Origin: CAYPHY01 sp964410625 | GTDB lineage: Bacteria; Chloroflexota; Anaerolineae; Promineifilales; Promineifilaceae | Direction: 5' to 3' | DNA length: 64,000 bases | NCBI GenBank assembly: GCA_964410625.1 | Contig: CAYPHY010000005.1 | Location: 1-64,000 of the forward strand | Shown: positions 8,499 through 16,104 of the stretch, piece by piece | Layout of the letters: every line of letters begins with the position of its first letter | Numbering within the stretch: the stretch's first letter is position 1 | Notes under the pieces: generated by a model | The model's input: the letters and a program-made list of their open reading frames with translations, nothing else | Database searches by the model: none | What the model was told of the DNA's origin: nothing | Made by a program: the position numbers and the translations under genes

Positions 8499-8603
8499 AA
8501 TTGTAGCGAAAAGTTATATTTGGTACATGTACACACGATTTTTCTAATCGCATTATACCTAAATTCTAACAAACCTCTGTCTATCTTGCCGCCGATTCTC
8601 TGT

Positions 8604-8609
8604 TATAAT
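8604..8609 (+). promoter_or_regulatory. Perfect -10 box placing transcription start at an ATG (possible leaderless mRNA)
   Basis: TATAAT ends 7 nt before the ATG at 8617, so transcription would start at or next to the start codon. No convincing -35 box is seen. Confidence 0.4.
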
Positions 8610-8616
8610 GCTCACT

Positions 8617-8868
8617 ATGAAAAGAAAATCTGGATTCAAACAAACTTTCATTCTCGCCTTAGTTGGAGCTGGTGTTGTGCTGGCACAACGCCCAGACCTA
8701 AGACGGGCGCTGGAACAAAAGGTTCGTTCGCTGCTGGGTACAGATGCATCGGGCAGCATGACCGAAAAACAACGACTGCAACGTAGGGATACAATTGATA
8801 CCGAGGATTTGGTTGATCAGGCTTCTTGGGAGTCCTTCCCGGCAAGTGATCCACCAGCAACCTGGTAA
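8617..8868 (+). CDS. Small single-pass membrane protein with ESFPASDPP tail
   Basis: 83-residue protein with an N-terminal hydrophobic segment (TFILALVGAGVVLA), a basic amphipathic middle and an acidic C terminus ending in SWESFPASDPPATW. The ESFPASDPP tail is a conserved signature of small bacterial proteins of unknown function, so this is very likely real. The ATG at 8617 is preferred to that at 8608 because TATAAT overlaps the latter. No function can be assigned. The conserved tail suggests a binding motif for a partner protein. Confidence 0.75.
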   Translation: MKRKSGFKQTFILALVGAGVVLAQRPDLRRALEQKVRSLLGTDASGSMTEKQRLQRRDTIDTEDLVDQASWESFPASDPPATW

Positions 8869-8915
8869 TATTAAGCTGCCCGGCAAGTTGGTCTGGGTTT
8901 GTGTAGTCTAACGCG

Positions 8916-9515
8916 CTACGGTGCTTTCGCAACCGTGAAGGTAGTCGCTGGAATCAATAGGGATGGCTCGGCCGCTATCCCTTGTTGTTCTAATGCGCCT
9001 GCATACTCTGGGTGGAAGCGGAATGCGCCATCTTGCCAGATTTCGCGGTCCCACGGGTTCAGCAGCAAAGCATCGGAGACCAGGCCGATGTAGTCCGGCA
9101 CGTGGGCACCCCAGGTGTGGGCATAGAGTACGGCCGTCCGCGCTTCCCCCGCACCTAACTCCTCCACTTTCTCTTTAACCACCATTAATGTCTCGCCTGT
9201 GCTGGCGATTTCATCCACAATCAGCACCCGTTTTCCGGCGACGGCCGCTGGTGGCTCGACCAACCATTGCGGCCGTTCATGCACAATTTGATCATTGACC
9301 CGCCGCGACAGACGCAGCGGATAAATCTCGGCGCGAAGGATGTGGGCGATCAGCGTACCGGGATAGTAGCCGCCACGGCCAACGGCGAGGATCATCTTCG
9401 GGTTAAAGGTCGTGGCAGCAGCGGCCGCCAGCACCTTGCACAATCCATGAAAGTCATTCCAGGAAATGGGACGAATATCCTCTCTTTTAGAATAATCATA
9501 TGAGCTGTTAGACAT
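8916..9515 (-). CDS. Phosphoribosyltransferase
   Basis: Type I PRTase fold enzyme or PRTase-like regulator. The PRPP-binding signature RVLIVDEIASTGETL is complete, and ILAVGRGGYYPGTLIAHIL is the usual loop before it. The closest pattern is the xanthine/hypoxanthine (Gpt-like) group often annotated simply as phosphoribosyltransferase. The ATG at 9515 has GAAGAG upstream; a TTG at 9530 is the longer alternative. The C-terminal WDREIWQDGAFRFHPEY is consistent with family members. The base substrate cannot be determined. Confidence 0.85.
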   Translation of the reverse strand: MSNSSYDYSKREDIRPISWNDFHGLCKVLAAAAATTFNPKMILAVGRGGYYPGTLIAHILRAEIYPLRLSRRVNDQIVHERPQWLVEPPAAVAGKRVLIVDEIASTGETLMVVKEKVEELGAGEARTAVLYAHTWGAHVPDYIGLVSDALLLNPWDREIWQDGAFRFHPEYAGALEQQGIAAEPSLLIPATTFTVAKAP

Positions 9516-9537
9516 AATGACTCTTCGCAAATTATCG

Positions 9538-9939
9538 TTATGGAAAAACCTTCAGGCGCATCCACTGCTGTCTTACCTGTAATTGCACACGGCTATTCAT
9601 CTTTAATCGCAGAACAGTGGCGCGGCCGATAGGTGTGAGCCCTACAATTTCACCATTCTCCGAATTCACTTGAAAGTGCTGTTTCCAATCGTCTGTGCGT
9701 GGATTAAATAGCGTGTGGCTTAAACCGGTTAAAGGGTCGTCACCATATATAAATGAGCCTTTATACAAATTACAGGAACGGCAGGCTAGTGCAAGGTTAG
9801 ATGATTCGTCTGATCCGCCTTGCGCCGGAGGTACTAGATGTTCTACCTGAAACGGAAAATTAAACACACTCTCAGGGGCACGGCAATACTCGCAACGATA
9901 CTTAGCCCTGGAAGAAACCAGAGTGTAATAAGGGTTCAT
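9538..9939 (-). CDS. HNH endonuclease
   Basis: 133-residue protein with a classic zinc-supported HNH module: CEYC, VEHLVPPAQGGSDESSNL, and CRSCNLYKG. This type occurs widely as a stand-alone gene in Chloroflexota and cyanobacteria and may be a nuclease of mobile or defence origin. The start overlaps the stop of the upstream 122-residue gene by 4 bp (ATGA), so the pair is translationally coupled. Biological role unknown. Confidence 0.88.
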   Translation of the reverse strand: MNPYYTLVSSRAKYRCEYCRAPESVFNFPFQVEHLVPPAQGGSDESSNLALACRSCNLYKGSFIYGDDPLTGLSHTLFNPRTDDWKQHFQVNSENGEIVGLTPIGRATVLRLKMNSRVQLQVRQQWMRLKVFP

Positions 9940-10301
9940 TCTTCCTCATTGAGTGAATCTGCAATTAAAGCGGCTCGCTCAGATGAGGCTTGTAACTCAG
10001 CCTCAATGAGGCTCTCTAACTCATCTTGTTCATCAGACTCAAGTTCGAGCTTCTGATCACGTAGCATCCGCCACTGTGCCATTAACTCACTAAGTCGTTG
10101 TTGTTGGGCCTCGGTAAAAAATACATCAGGGCGGCGATTTTGGACCACAACAATGGTGTTCGTTTCCTGCTCAAATTGATTGGTCAGAGAATCTAGCGCC
10201 TCGCCTGCTGTTTTGCCAAAGGATTGTTTGTTATTGGCTATAGCCCAATAGCGCATGTCCTCTGGTAAGGCTGGCACTTGTAGAATAGCCACTTTAGTCA
10301 T
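9936..10301 (-). CDS. Hypothetical protein coupled to the HNH nuclease
   Basis: Unrecognised 122-residue soluble protein. Residues 1-60 form a compact alpha/beta segment (VAILQVPALPEDMRYWAIAN, then a conserved-looking helix). Residues 65-122 are highly charged and helical (LRDQKLELESDEQDELESL), probably coiled coil. The ATG at 10301 follows an AAGGTGA Shine-Dalgarno; a GTG at 10310 is possible. The ATGA overlap with the HNH gene suggests that the two products act together, perhaps as an antitoxin or accessory for the nuclease. This is inference. Confidence 0.75.
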   Translation of the reverse strand: MTKVAILQVPALPEDMRYWAIANNKQSFGKTAGEALDSLTNQFEQETNTIVVVQNRRPDVFFTEAQQQRLSELMAQWRMLRDQKLELESDEQDELESLIEAELQASSERAALIADSLNEEE

Positions 10302-10370
10302 TTGTCTCACCTTATCACTCTGTACTCAACTACTTGTTCTTGTAGCATAGTTGAAATGTGTTCGATGTGT

Positions 10371-10399
10371 TGTGGGTTGTCAATTGGGTTGTCAATTGG
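10371..10399. repeat. GGGTTGTCAATT tandem repeat
   Basis: About two and a half copies of the 12-bp unit GGGTTGTCAATT lie just downstream of the first GT39-like gene. Confidence 0.7.
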
Positions 10400-10403
10400 G
10401 TCG

Positions 10404-12749
10404 CTATTCCACAATTTCTACCCAACCGGCTAGATAGACGTTGTTGGGCTGTGGTTCGTCGTCAATCGTTAATGGCAAGCGTTGGCCAGTGTTGGGGTCG
10501 TACATGCCGATCCAGACCGGATAACGGCCGCTCTCCAACCCCTCTGGAATGGTCAATGTATAACTATCATCAATCACTTCGCCGGTCTCCCACACCCGCG
10601 TGGGGTAATCGCCGTTTAGCGGCGGCCGATCCCCCGTTGCCAGCGGTGACCTGTCTGGCTCGCCGAAGTGGAGGAGCGTCGTGAAATCCGCGCTGGGAGC
10701 CGGGCCAGACACGTACCAGCGAACGCTTGCCGTCACCACATCGCCTGTTTGGGCAAGCTCTGGCCGTACCGACACACTGACCAATTCGATACTTTCACCC
10801 AACCGGGCAACGCTTTCGGACGGTGGCTCCGGCCATTGCTGTGGCACAAGCTTTACCGTCGCTACTTCGATGCCAGGGTTTTCACCGGCCAGCCGGGCGA
10901 AGACACGACCCAACGCCGGTACGGCCGCCTGCTCATCTACCCGCACGGCAAACTGGTCAGCGACTATCACGCCCGGCGGCCAGAGGTTGGCCGGATAGAG
11001 ACCCCGGCCATGATAGCTGTGCAGATTCCCCACCCGCGCGACATCGCGGCCGAACAGTTCCAGAACAAACTCCGGTGCGGCGGCCGCTTCTGCCGGTAAA
11101 TCCCGATTGGACTGCCAATAAAAGGTAAACCGGGCAATTTCTCCTGGGCTGACTCCTGGGGTTTCGACGGCCGTTGCCAGCAAGCGAATCCCCCGGCCGC
11201 GATCCGCCAACTCCGGCAACACCGTTTGCACATTGGACGGAATGGCTGCCACCGGCATCGGCCGGGCATAAGCTGGTCGAATCACATTGAGCAAGCAGTA
11301 GAGCGTAGTCAGAAAGAGTAACCCGATCAAGAAGGGCGAAAACCGGCGAAGCAGGGCGTAAAAGCTGCGCCCGGCATAACGACCAGCACCCACCAGCCCT
11401 AAGGCCGCCCCCAAGGCCAGCGGCAGGATTGTCGGAAACATCAGCCGCCCTTGTGCCGCCTCGGTCTGCATCATAAAGGTTAGCAACCCGGCATAGACGG
11501 CCGCTATCCACCCCGCCAGGAGCAGCGCCAGCATCCAGGGTTGCCGCAACCAACTCTGGAGCGTTGGCAAAAATCCTTGTGGCTGGATAGATGACCTGGT
11601 TCGCTGTACGGCCGTGAACAGACAATAGAGCAGGCCAATCAGCGCCAATAGGGCCACTCCTCCCCACAGCCAATAGACCCAGTTTGGCGGCCGTACATTA
11701 AACCAACCAAAGACAGCAACGACGGAAAGCAACAAGCCCTCGGATTCAGCCAACACCTGCCCCAGCGTATAGCCGCGGTCGCCCCCTGCGATGCGGATGA
11801 ACTGGTTGGCGGCCGTCGGGTCGCCGTAGAGCATCCAGTTGCGCCACCAGAGCCAGCCGCCGACGAGGACGGCCGTCACCACAACCATCCCCAACACTGG
11901 CGGCAGTTGGCGCAGGCGGCCGTCGCGAATCGCCAGCAGAATGAGAAAGCCGATGGTATAGATGAGCAATAGCAAACCGGCCGTTTTGGTTAGAATGGCA
12001 AGACCGATGGTGGAACCAAGAATAATGAACAATGAACAATGAGACAATGAACAATGAAATCGCGTTTGTTCATTGTTCATTGTCTCATTGTTCATTGTTT
12101 CATTGTTCATTGACTGATTGTTCATTGCCTGAATGTCCATTTGCCACAGGCGTATGAGCTGGTAGAGGACCAATGAACACAGGAGCGTAATCAGCGTATC
12201 ATTGGTTATCGCCGCATGGATGAAGTTGAATTGTGGCAGGAAGGCGACCAGGCCGGTGGCAAGTAAGGCGGGGACTGGATCATCGGGCCAGAGCAAACGG
12301 CCGCTGCCATAAATCGCCAGCAATGTCCCCAAGCCGAAAAGAGTCGAGAGTATCCGCAGGAGATGAGCTGCCAATACATATCCTTGCCAGGGCCAAGCTT
12401 CGGTCGCTGTATGCACCACACGGTTGATGTTTGCCAACGCCGAGGCATTGCCGATCCAGGCATAGGGGTTTAGCCACACTTGCTCCCGCGTACCGGCTGT
12501 GTCTAATGGGGCGATTAGGAGTGCCCCCAGTGCGTAATAGAGGGGAGGCTGTGCCGCTTCCTGCCCCAGCCACTCGTCGTAATCTTCTTCAACGACGGGC
12601 AGGCGGCCGTTGTCAGCGATATAGTGCGCGGTGAAGTAGTGCCAATGTTCGTCCGGCGCTTCAAACAGTGGGTTCACCACCCCATAAGCGAGGGTAACAA
12701 ACAGGTATCCGAGGAGGATGAGCAAAAAGGAGAAGCGTGAACGCATCAT
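10404..12749 (-). CDS. GT39-like membrane glycosyltransferase with C-terminal beta domain, copy 1
   Basis: Large multi-pass protein of the PMT/ArnT class, expected to use a lipid-linked sugar on the outer face of the membrane. The first loop has EAPDEHWHYFTAHYI (the acidic pair of the family) and QEAAQPPLYYALGALL; about ten transmembrane segments follow. After residue 500 comes a beta-rich extracytoplasmic domain (RFTFYWQSN, TTLLHFGEPD, YPVWIGMYDPNTGQRLPL). The upstream extension to 12800 is repeat-derived, so the ATG pair at 12749/12746 is preferred. A repeat (12022-12128) encodes an Asn/Met/Glu-rich loop. Close paralogue of the gene at 50849. Confidence 0.85.
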   Translation of the reverse strand: MMRSRFSFLLILLGYLFVTLAYGVVNPLFEAPDEHWHYFTAHYIADNGRLPVVEEDYDEWLGQEAAQPPLYYALGALLIAPLDTAGTREQVWLNPYAWIGNASALANINRVVHTATEAWPWQGYVLAAHLLRILSTLFGLGTLLAIYGSGRLLWPDDPVPALLATGLVAFLPQFNFIHAAITNDTLITLLCSLVLYQLIRLWQMDIQAMNNQSMNNETMNNETMNNEQTRFHCSLSHCSLFIILGSTIGLAILTKTAGLLLLIYTIGFLILLAIRDGRLRQLPPVLGMVVVTAVLVGGWLWWRNWMLYGDPTAANQFIRIAGGDRGYTLGQVLAESEGLLLSVVAVFGWFNVRPPNWVYWLWGGVALLALIGLLYCLFTAVQRTRSSIQPQGFLPTLQSWLRQPWMLALLLAGWIAAVYAGLLTFMMQTEAAQGRLMFPTILPLALGAALGLVGAGRYAGRSFYALLRRFSPFLIGLLFLTTLYCLLNVIRPAYARPMPVAAIPSNVQTVLPELADRGRGIRLLATAVETPGVSPGEIARFTFYWQSNRDLPAEAAAAPEFVLELFGRDVARVGNLHSYHGRGLYPANLWPPGVIVADQFAVRVDEQAAVPALGRVFARLAGENPGIEVATVKLVPQQWPEPPSESVARLGESIELVSVSVRPELAQTGDVVTASVRWYVSGPAPSADFTTLLHFGEPDRSPLATGDRPPLNGDYPTRVWETGEVIDDSYTLTIPEGLESGRYPVWIGMYDPNTGQRLPLTIDDEPQPNNVYLAGWVEIVE
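12022..12128. repeat. Family D inverted repeat inside a coding region
   Basis: AATGAACAATGAACAATGAG words (12024-12059) face TTGTTCATTGTTCATTGTCTC words (12066-12128) around a 6-nt loop. The reading frame stays open through it and yields a MNNETMNNE-type run. Confidence 0.95.
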
Positions 12750-12800
12750 GTAGAGCGATTTTCCTAAATCGCTCAGCGATTCAGGAGAATCGCTGTACAA
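12750..12800. repeat. TAGAGCGATT-type hairpin (word family M)
   Basis: GTAGAGCGATTTTCC and its partner words CTCAGCGATTCAGG/AGAATCGCTGTAC form an imperfect inverted repeat between the two giant GT39-like genes. Related elements sit at 28970-29039, 32082-32111 and near 34965. Confidence 0.75.
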
Positions 12801-12820
12801 ATCTAAACCATCGTGCTACA

Positions 12821-15808
12821 TCAGGGCAGTTCTAAAGTAGTCAAAGATAAACGGCCGTCCGGCTGTGCTACACCATCTACCGTTACCGGCAACCGTTGCC
12901 CATCATCAGGATTATACAGGCCAACATAGATAGTATACCGCCCCGGTTGCAAATCGGCGGGTAAGGGAAGCTGATAGACGTCGCGCAATACCTCGCCCGT
13001 TCGCCAGCCGGTGGTCGGCCGTAAATTATCCACCGGAAAGCGGTCGGCCTGGGTGACGGGTTCGCCCCCCACTTCGGGGACGACATGGACAAACACGAGA
13101 TAGCTCGTCTCCGTTGGCTCGGCCGCTTGCCAGGTCAGTGCCAGTTCAAGGATACCGTTATCCGCCGCCACCGTATAGCCATACAATTGGGCCAGCGTGT
13201 CAAAGTCGGCTTCGACCAGGGTCACATCTTCCGGCAGTTCGCTCTCTAACGGCCACGGCCGCACCTCAACCCGGCCAAACTCGACGGCCGCGTTCGACCA
13301 GGGTTGCCAGGGACGACGGCCGTTGATCGTTCCCTCATCTTGCTGCAATGTCCAGCGTAGGGTGTATCTCCCTGGTTCCGTTTCTGGGTAAAAATAAAGG
13401 CCGGTGTTTTGCTGCACCAATTCTCCGGCCGACCATGCTTCTAGCCACGATGCACCGGCCGGGTCCGTCTGTTCGCGCAGTAATTTACCATCTGGCCCGA
13501 CCACTTCCAGGCGATAAGTTAATCCAGTACCATTCAGTGGTTGCTGCGCCCGCCAGTAGAGCGTCAGCGGTAAGTTATGCCCCGGCCGCACCTCGACATC
13601 AAATATATCGGCCGCTTGCAAGGCCAGCCCGTTCTCAAAGCAGATGGCCGGTGGGCCAGCAATTAATGCTGCTATCGCCTCCTCACTATAAATATCAACA
13701 ACTGAGGCAGGCCACGCACTGGTGGAGGCAATGGCCGTTGTCAGCAACGGTTGCGCTTCCTGACCATCCTTTGGCCCAACGACCACTGTATATTCTCCTG
13801 GCGGCAGGCCAATGGGCAATGGTACGCTATAGCTGATGCGGTGGCGTGTGACCGTCGCTCGCCGCTCCTCCCATTCCAACAGTAAGTTCCGGTCACGGGT
13901 TTCCCACTCGCGGCCGTCCGGCCCGTGCAGGACAAAGCGCAATGGGACCGCGCTGCGCTCCAATGTTAATTCCCCTTCCCAAAAGAGATCAACCCACAGC
14001 GTTGGCAGGGCAATGGGTTCAGGCACAGTCAGCGCCACACCTCGTAGGGTTGGCAGTCCATTCCATTGAATATCCAGCGGTCGCATCTCAGCGGGCCATT
14101 CGTCTACCTGTGTCACGCCCGTGTCATAGGCAATGGTTCGTGCTTCGGTGGTACGCGCGGGAAAGAGGCGGCCGTCTACCTCGCTCAGATTATCGTCTAG
14201 CCAGCCCTGGGTCAATTTCCCTTCGTCGCGTTTGTCGGCCGGTGGGTCGGTGATGAACCAGATGCGATCATATTGTTCGGCCAACGCCGCCAACTCCGGC
14301 TCCTGCCCGGTAGCAAACTGTGGATAGACGGGCAATGCCGTCACCTCCACGTCTGGTCGCACGCGATAATGGCCATGCAAAGGCAGCAAAACGGCATTGT
14401 TATAGACAACTACATCGTTAGCACCCGCCCGCTGTTCAATATAACGAATCAGCCGCCGGAAATCATCCTTGCCATAGGCCGGGTTGTGGTAGAGATTGTT
14501 GAGGGAGACGGCCGCGCCGGAGAGGGTGAGCAGCAAGGCAAGCAGGCCGAAGAGAGTGGAGAGTGTGGAGTGTGGAGTGGGGAGTAGAGATTGGAGATTA
14601 GAGACTGGGAGATTAGGAGATTGAGAGATTGGGAGACTTGGAGACTTCAATTTTCTAGTCTCCCAATCTCTTAGTCTCTTAGTCTCTTCCTTTTCGCTTG
14701 CGAACAAGCTTTGGATAGCCAGGGCCATTAACAAAATAAACGCCGGGCTGCCGAGCATGATGTGGCGCGCGCCCTGGTACATGGGCTTGATCAGGTAGGA
14801 ACCGGCCATTAGACCGAGGACAACGGCAAGTAGGTAGCCGAGTAGAAAAAGCCGCTTGCGCCAGCTACCGGCCGCCCACAGCCCTAAGAGAAGCAGTACC
14901 AAAACAAATAGATCGAGTAAGCGTACCCATAGCTGGTTGAAATCGGTGGTCAACCCCAGGCTGAAAAAGTGAACCACATCTTGCAACATCACCAGGGGAG
15001 CGACGAGATGATAGTTTGCCTCTGCTCCGGCGAAAAGGCGGGGGATGGTATAGGGAACGAGTGGGATCGCCAGCAGAACGGCCGCCACCCCCAGCCCGAT
15101 GATCCAGCGTTGCAACCCTGCCCGCCACAGCAACCACAACCAGAAAATACCCTGGATGGCGATGAGAAAGACGGCCGTATAGTGGGTATATAACGCCAAC
15201 CCCGCCAGCAAGATGTATAGCCCCAGGTCACGCGCTAATTGCCGCCGCGAAGGGTTCGGCCGCGCCAACGCCCGCCAAAGCAGATAACTTCCCCCTGCAC
15301 CCAGAAACACCAGCAAGGTATACATACGCGCTTCCTGGCTGTAGTAGATTTGTAGTGGATTGACGGCGACGAGCAAAGCCGAGACAAGGTGAAGGGGTGA
15401 TAAGGTGGAAGGGTGAGAGGTATTCACCTTGTCACCTTGCCACCTTGTCACTTTGTCATCCAACAGGCGGCCGAACCGCCACAGCAGCGGCACGAGCAAC
15501 ACGCCGAACAAGACAGATGGATAGCGAAAGGCAAAATCGCTGTCACCAAACAGTTGGCGAGTAAGGTGGACCAGCAAGTAATAAAGTGGGGGGTGGGTGT
15601 CTTTCGTCTCGTAACCCTGGATATAGATGACATTTTGCAGAATTTCCGGCAGCGAATAACCGGAACGCTCCGGGGTCAGCCCTTCGTCGGTCCAAAAGCT
15701 ATATTGGTCCAGTTGATAGAGGCGGAGGGCAAAGGCCAGGAGAATCAGCAGCAGCAGAGCGAAATAGATCAGAGGCGACCGGTAGCGGCCGAAGCGGTGG
15801 GTGATCAC
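12821..15808 (-). CDS. GT39-like membrane glycosyltransferase with multiple beta domains, copy 2
   Basis: 995-residue integral membrane protein of the dolichyl-phosphate-mannose mannosyltransferase-like class. The N-terminal catalytic loop shows FWTDEGLT and DTHPPLYYLLVHL, typical of GT39 'glycosyltransferase family 39 protein' entries, followed by YYSQEARMYTLLV. After about residue 430 the protein is extracytoplasmic and contains at least two repeated beta modules (LPLTLYWRAQQPL, LELALTWQAAEPT, YTIYVGLYNPDDGQRLPV). The start is GTG at 15808. Two different repeat families lie in frame: 15382-15459 (loop VTRWQGDKV) and 14552-14690 (a Ser/Pro/Leu-rich loop). The sugar donor and acceptor are unknown. 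Confidence 0.85.
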   Translation of the reverse strand: MITHRFGRYRSPLIYFALLLLILLAFALRLYQLDQYSFWTDEGLTPERSGYSLPEILQNVIYIQGYETKDTHPPLYYLLVHLTRQLFGDSDFAFRYPSVLFGVLLVPLLWRFGRLLDDKVTRWQGDKVNTSHPSTLSPLHLVSALLVAVNPLQIYYSQEARMYTLLVFLGAGGSYLLWRALARPNPSRRQLARDLGLYILLAGLALYTHYTAVFLIAIQGIFWLWLLWRAGLQRWIIGLGVAAVLLAIPLVPYTIPRLFAGAEANYHLVAPLVMLQDVVHFFSLGLTTDFNQLWVRLLDLFVLVLLLLGLWAAGSWRKRLFLLGYLLAVVLGLMAGSYLIKPMYQGARHIMLGSPAFILLMALAIQSLFASEKEETKRLRDWETRKLKSPSLPISQSPNLPVSNLQSLLPTPHSTLSTLFGLLALLLTLSGAAVSLNNLYHNPAYGKDDFRRLIRYIEQRAGANDVVVYNNAVLLPLHGHYRVRPDVEVTALPVYPQFATGQEPELAALAEQYDRIWFITDPPADKRDEGKLTQGWLDDNLSEVDGRLFPARTTEARTIAYDTGVTQVDEWPAEMRPLDIQWNGLPTLRGVALTVPEPIALPTLWVDLFWEGELTLERSAVPLRFVLHGPDGREWETRDRNLLLEWEERRATVTRHRISYSVPLPIGLPPGEYTVVVGPKDGQEAQPLLTTAIASTSAWPASVVDIYSEEAIAALIAGPPAICFENGLALQAADIFDVEVRPGHNLPLTLYWRAQQPLNGTGLTYRLEVVGPDGKLLREQTDPAGASWLEAWSAGELVQQNTGLYFYPETEPGRYTLRWTLQQDEGTINGRRPWQPWSNAAVEFGRVEVRPWPLESELPEDVTLVEADFDTLAQLYGYTVAADNGILELALTWQAAEPTETSYLVFVHVVPEVGGEPVTQADRFPVDNLRPTTGWRTGEVLRDVYQLPLPADLQPGRYTIYVGLYNPDDGQRLPVTVDGVAQPDGRLSLTTLELP
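14552..14690. repeat. Family A repeat inside a coding region
   Basis: GAGATTGG, GAGATTAG and GAGACTGG words (left arm) and CCAATCTC/TTAGTCTC words (right arm) form a 139-bp purine/pyrimidine-asymmetric hairpin. The host frame remains open. Confidence 0.95.
15382..15459. repeat. GGTGACAAGGTGA-type inverted repeat (word family K) inside a coding region
   Basis: Left arm GACAAGGTGAAGGGGTGA and right arm words CACCTTGTCACCTTG form a hairpin. Same family at 61690-61761 in an intergenic gap. Confidence 0.92.
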
Positions 15809-16104
15809 GACCGTCCATTGTACCTATCCATCCTGGATTAGGCGAAACAACGATTTACTTCGGTAATAGAGTGCAAGCCTCTATCAAATAATCCTAAGCT
15901 TTTATACTTAGGCAAAAATGTACCCATGTACGTGCATTTCAGGATTGACTATGAGGCAGCGAACGTGCTATGATGCAATTGTTCGTCGCCTATAGGCAAA
16001 TATACGCATAACGCATCAAACAATGTAGCATAGTATATGCCTGCTGGTAGCAATGCACGCGCATGCAGTGCGAACAGCGGGGTTCTAGCAAGGAGCCTAA
16101 CATC
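15809..16104. other. Intergenic region between divergent genes
   Basis: About 296 bp without a gene between the GTG of the second GT39-like gene and the COAP gene. It contains a promoter-like element (15945-15974) and an AAGGAG ribosome-binding site. No low-complexity repeat family is seen here, which is unusual for this window. Confidence 0.6.
15945..15974 (+). promoter_or_regulatory. Sigma-70-like promoter for the COAP protein
   Basis: TTGACT and TATGAT are separated by 18 bp, about 130 bp upstream of the start at 16105. Predicted from sequence only. Confidence 0.5.

Noticed and set aside
10957..11673. A 238-codon minus-strand frame overlapping the GT39-like gene at 10404 in another frame
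   Set aside because: It overlaps a membrane protein whose frame aligns with paralogues; the alternative has no hydrophobic pattern or motif.
12750..12800. N-terminal extension of the first GT39-like protein to 12800
   Set aside because: The extra residues are encoded by a word-family hairpin and are absent in the paralogue at 50849.
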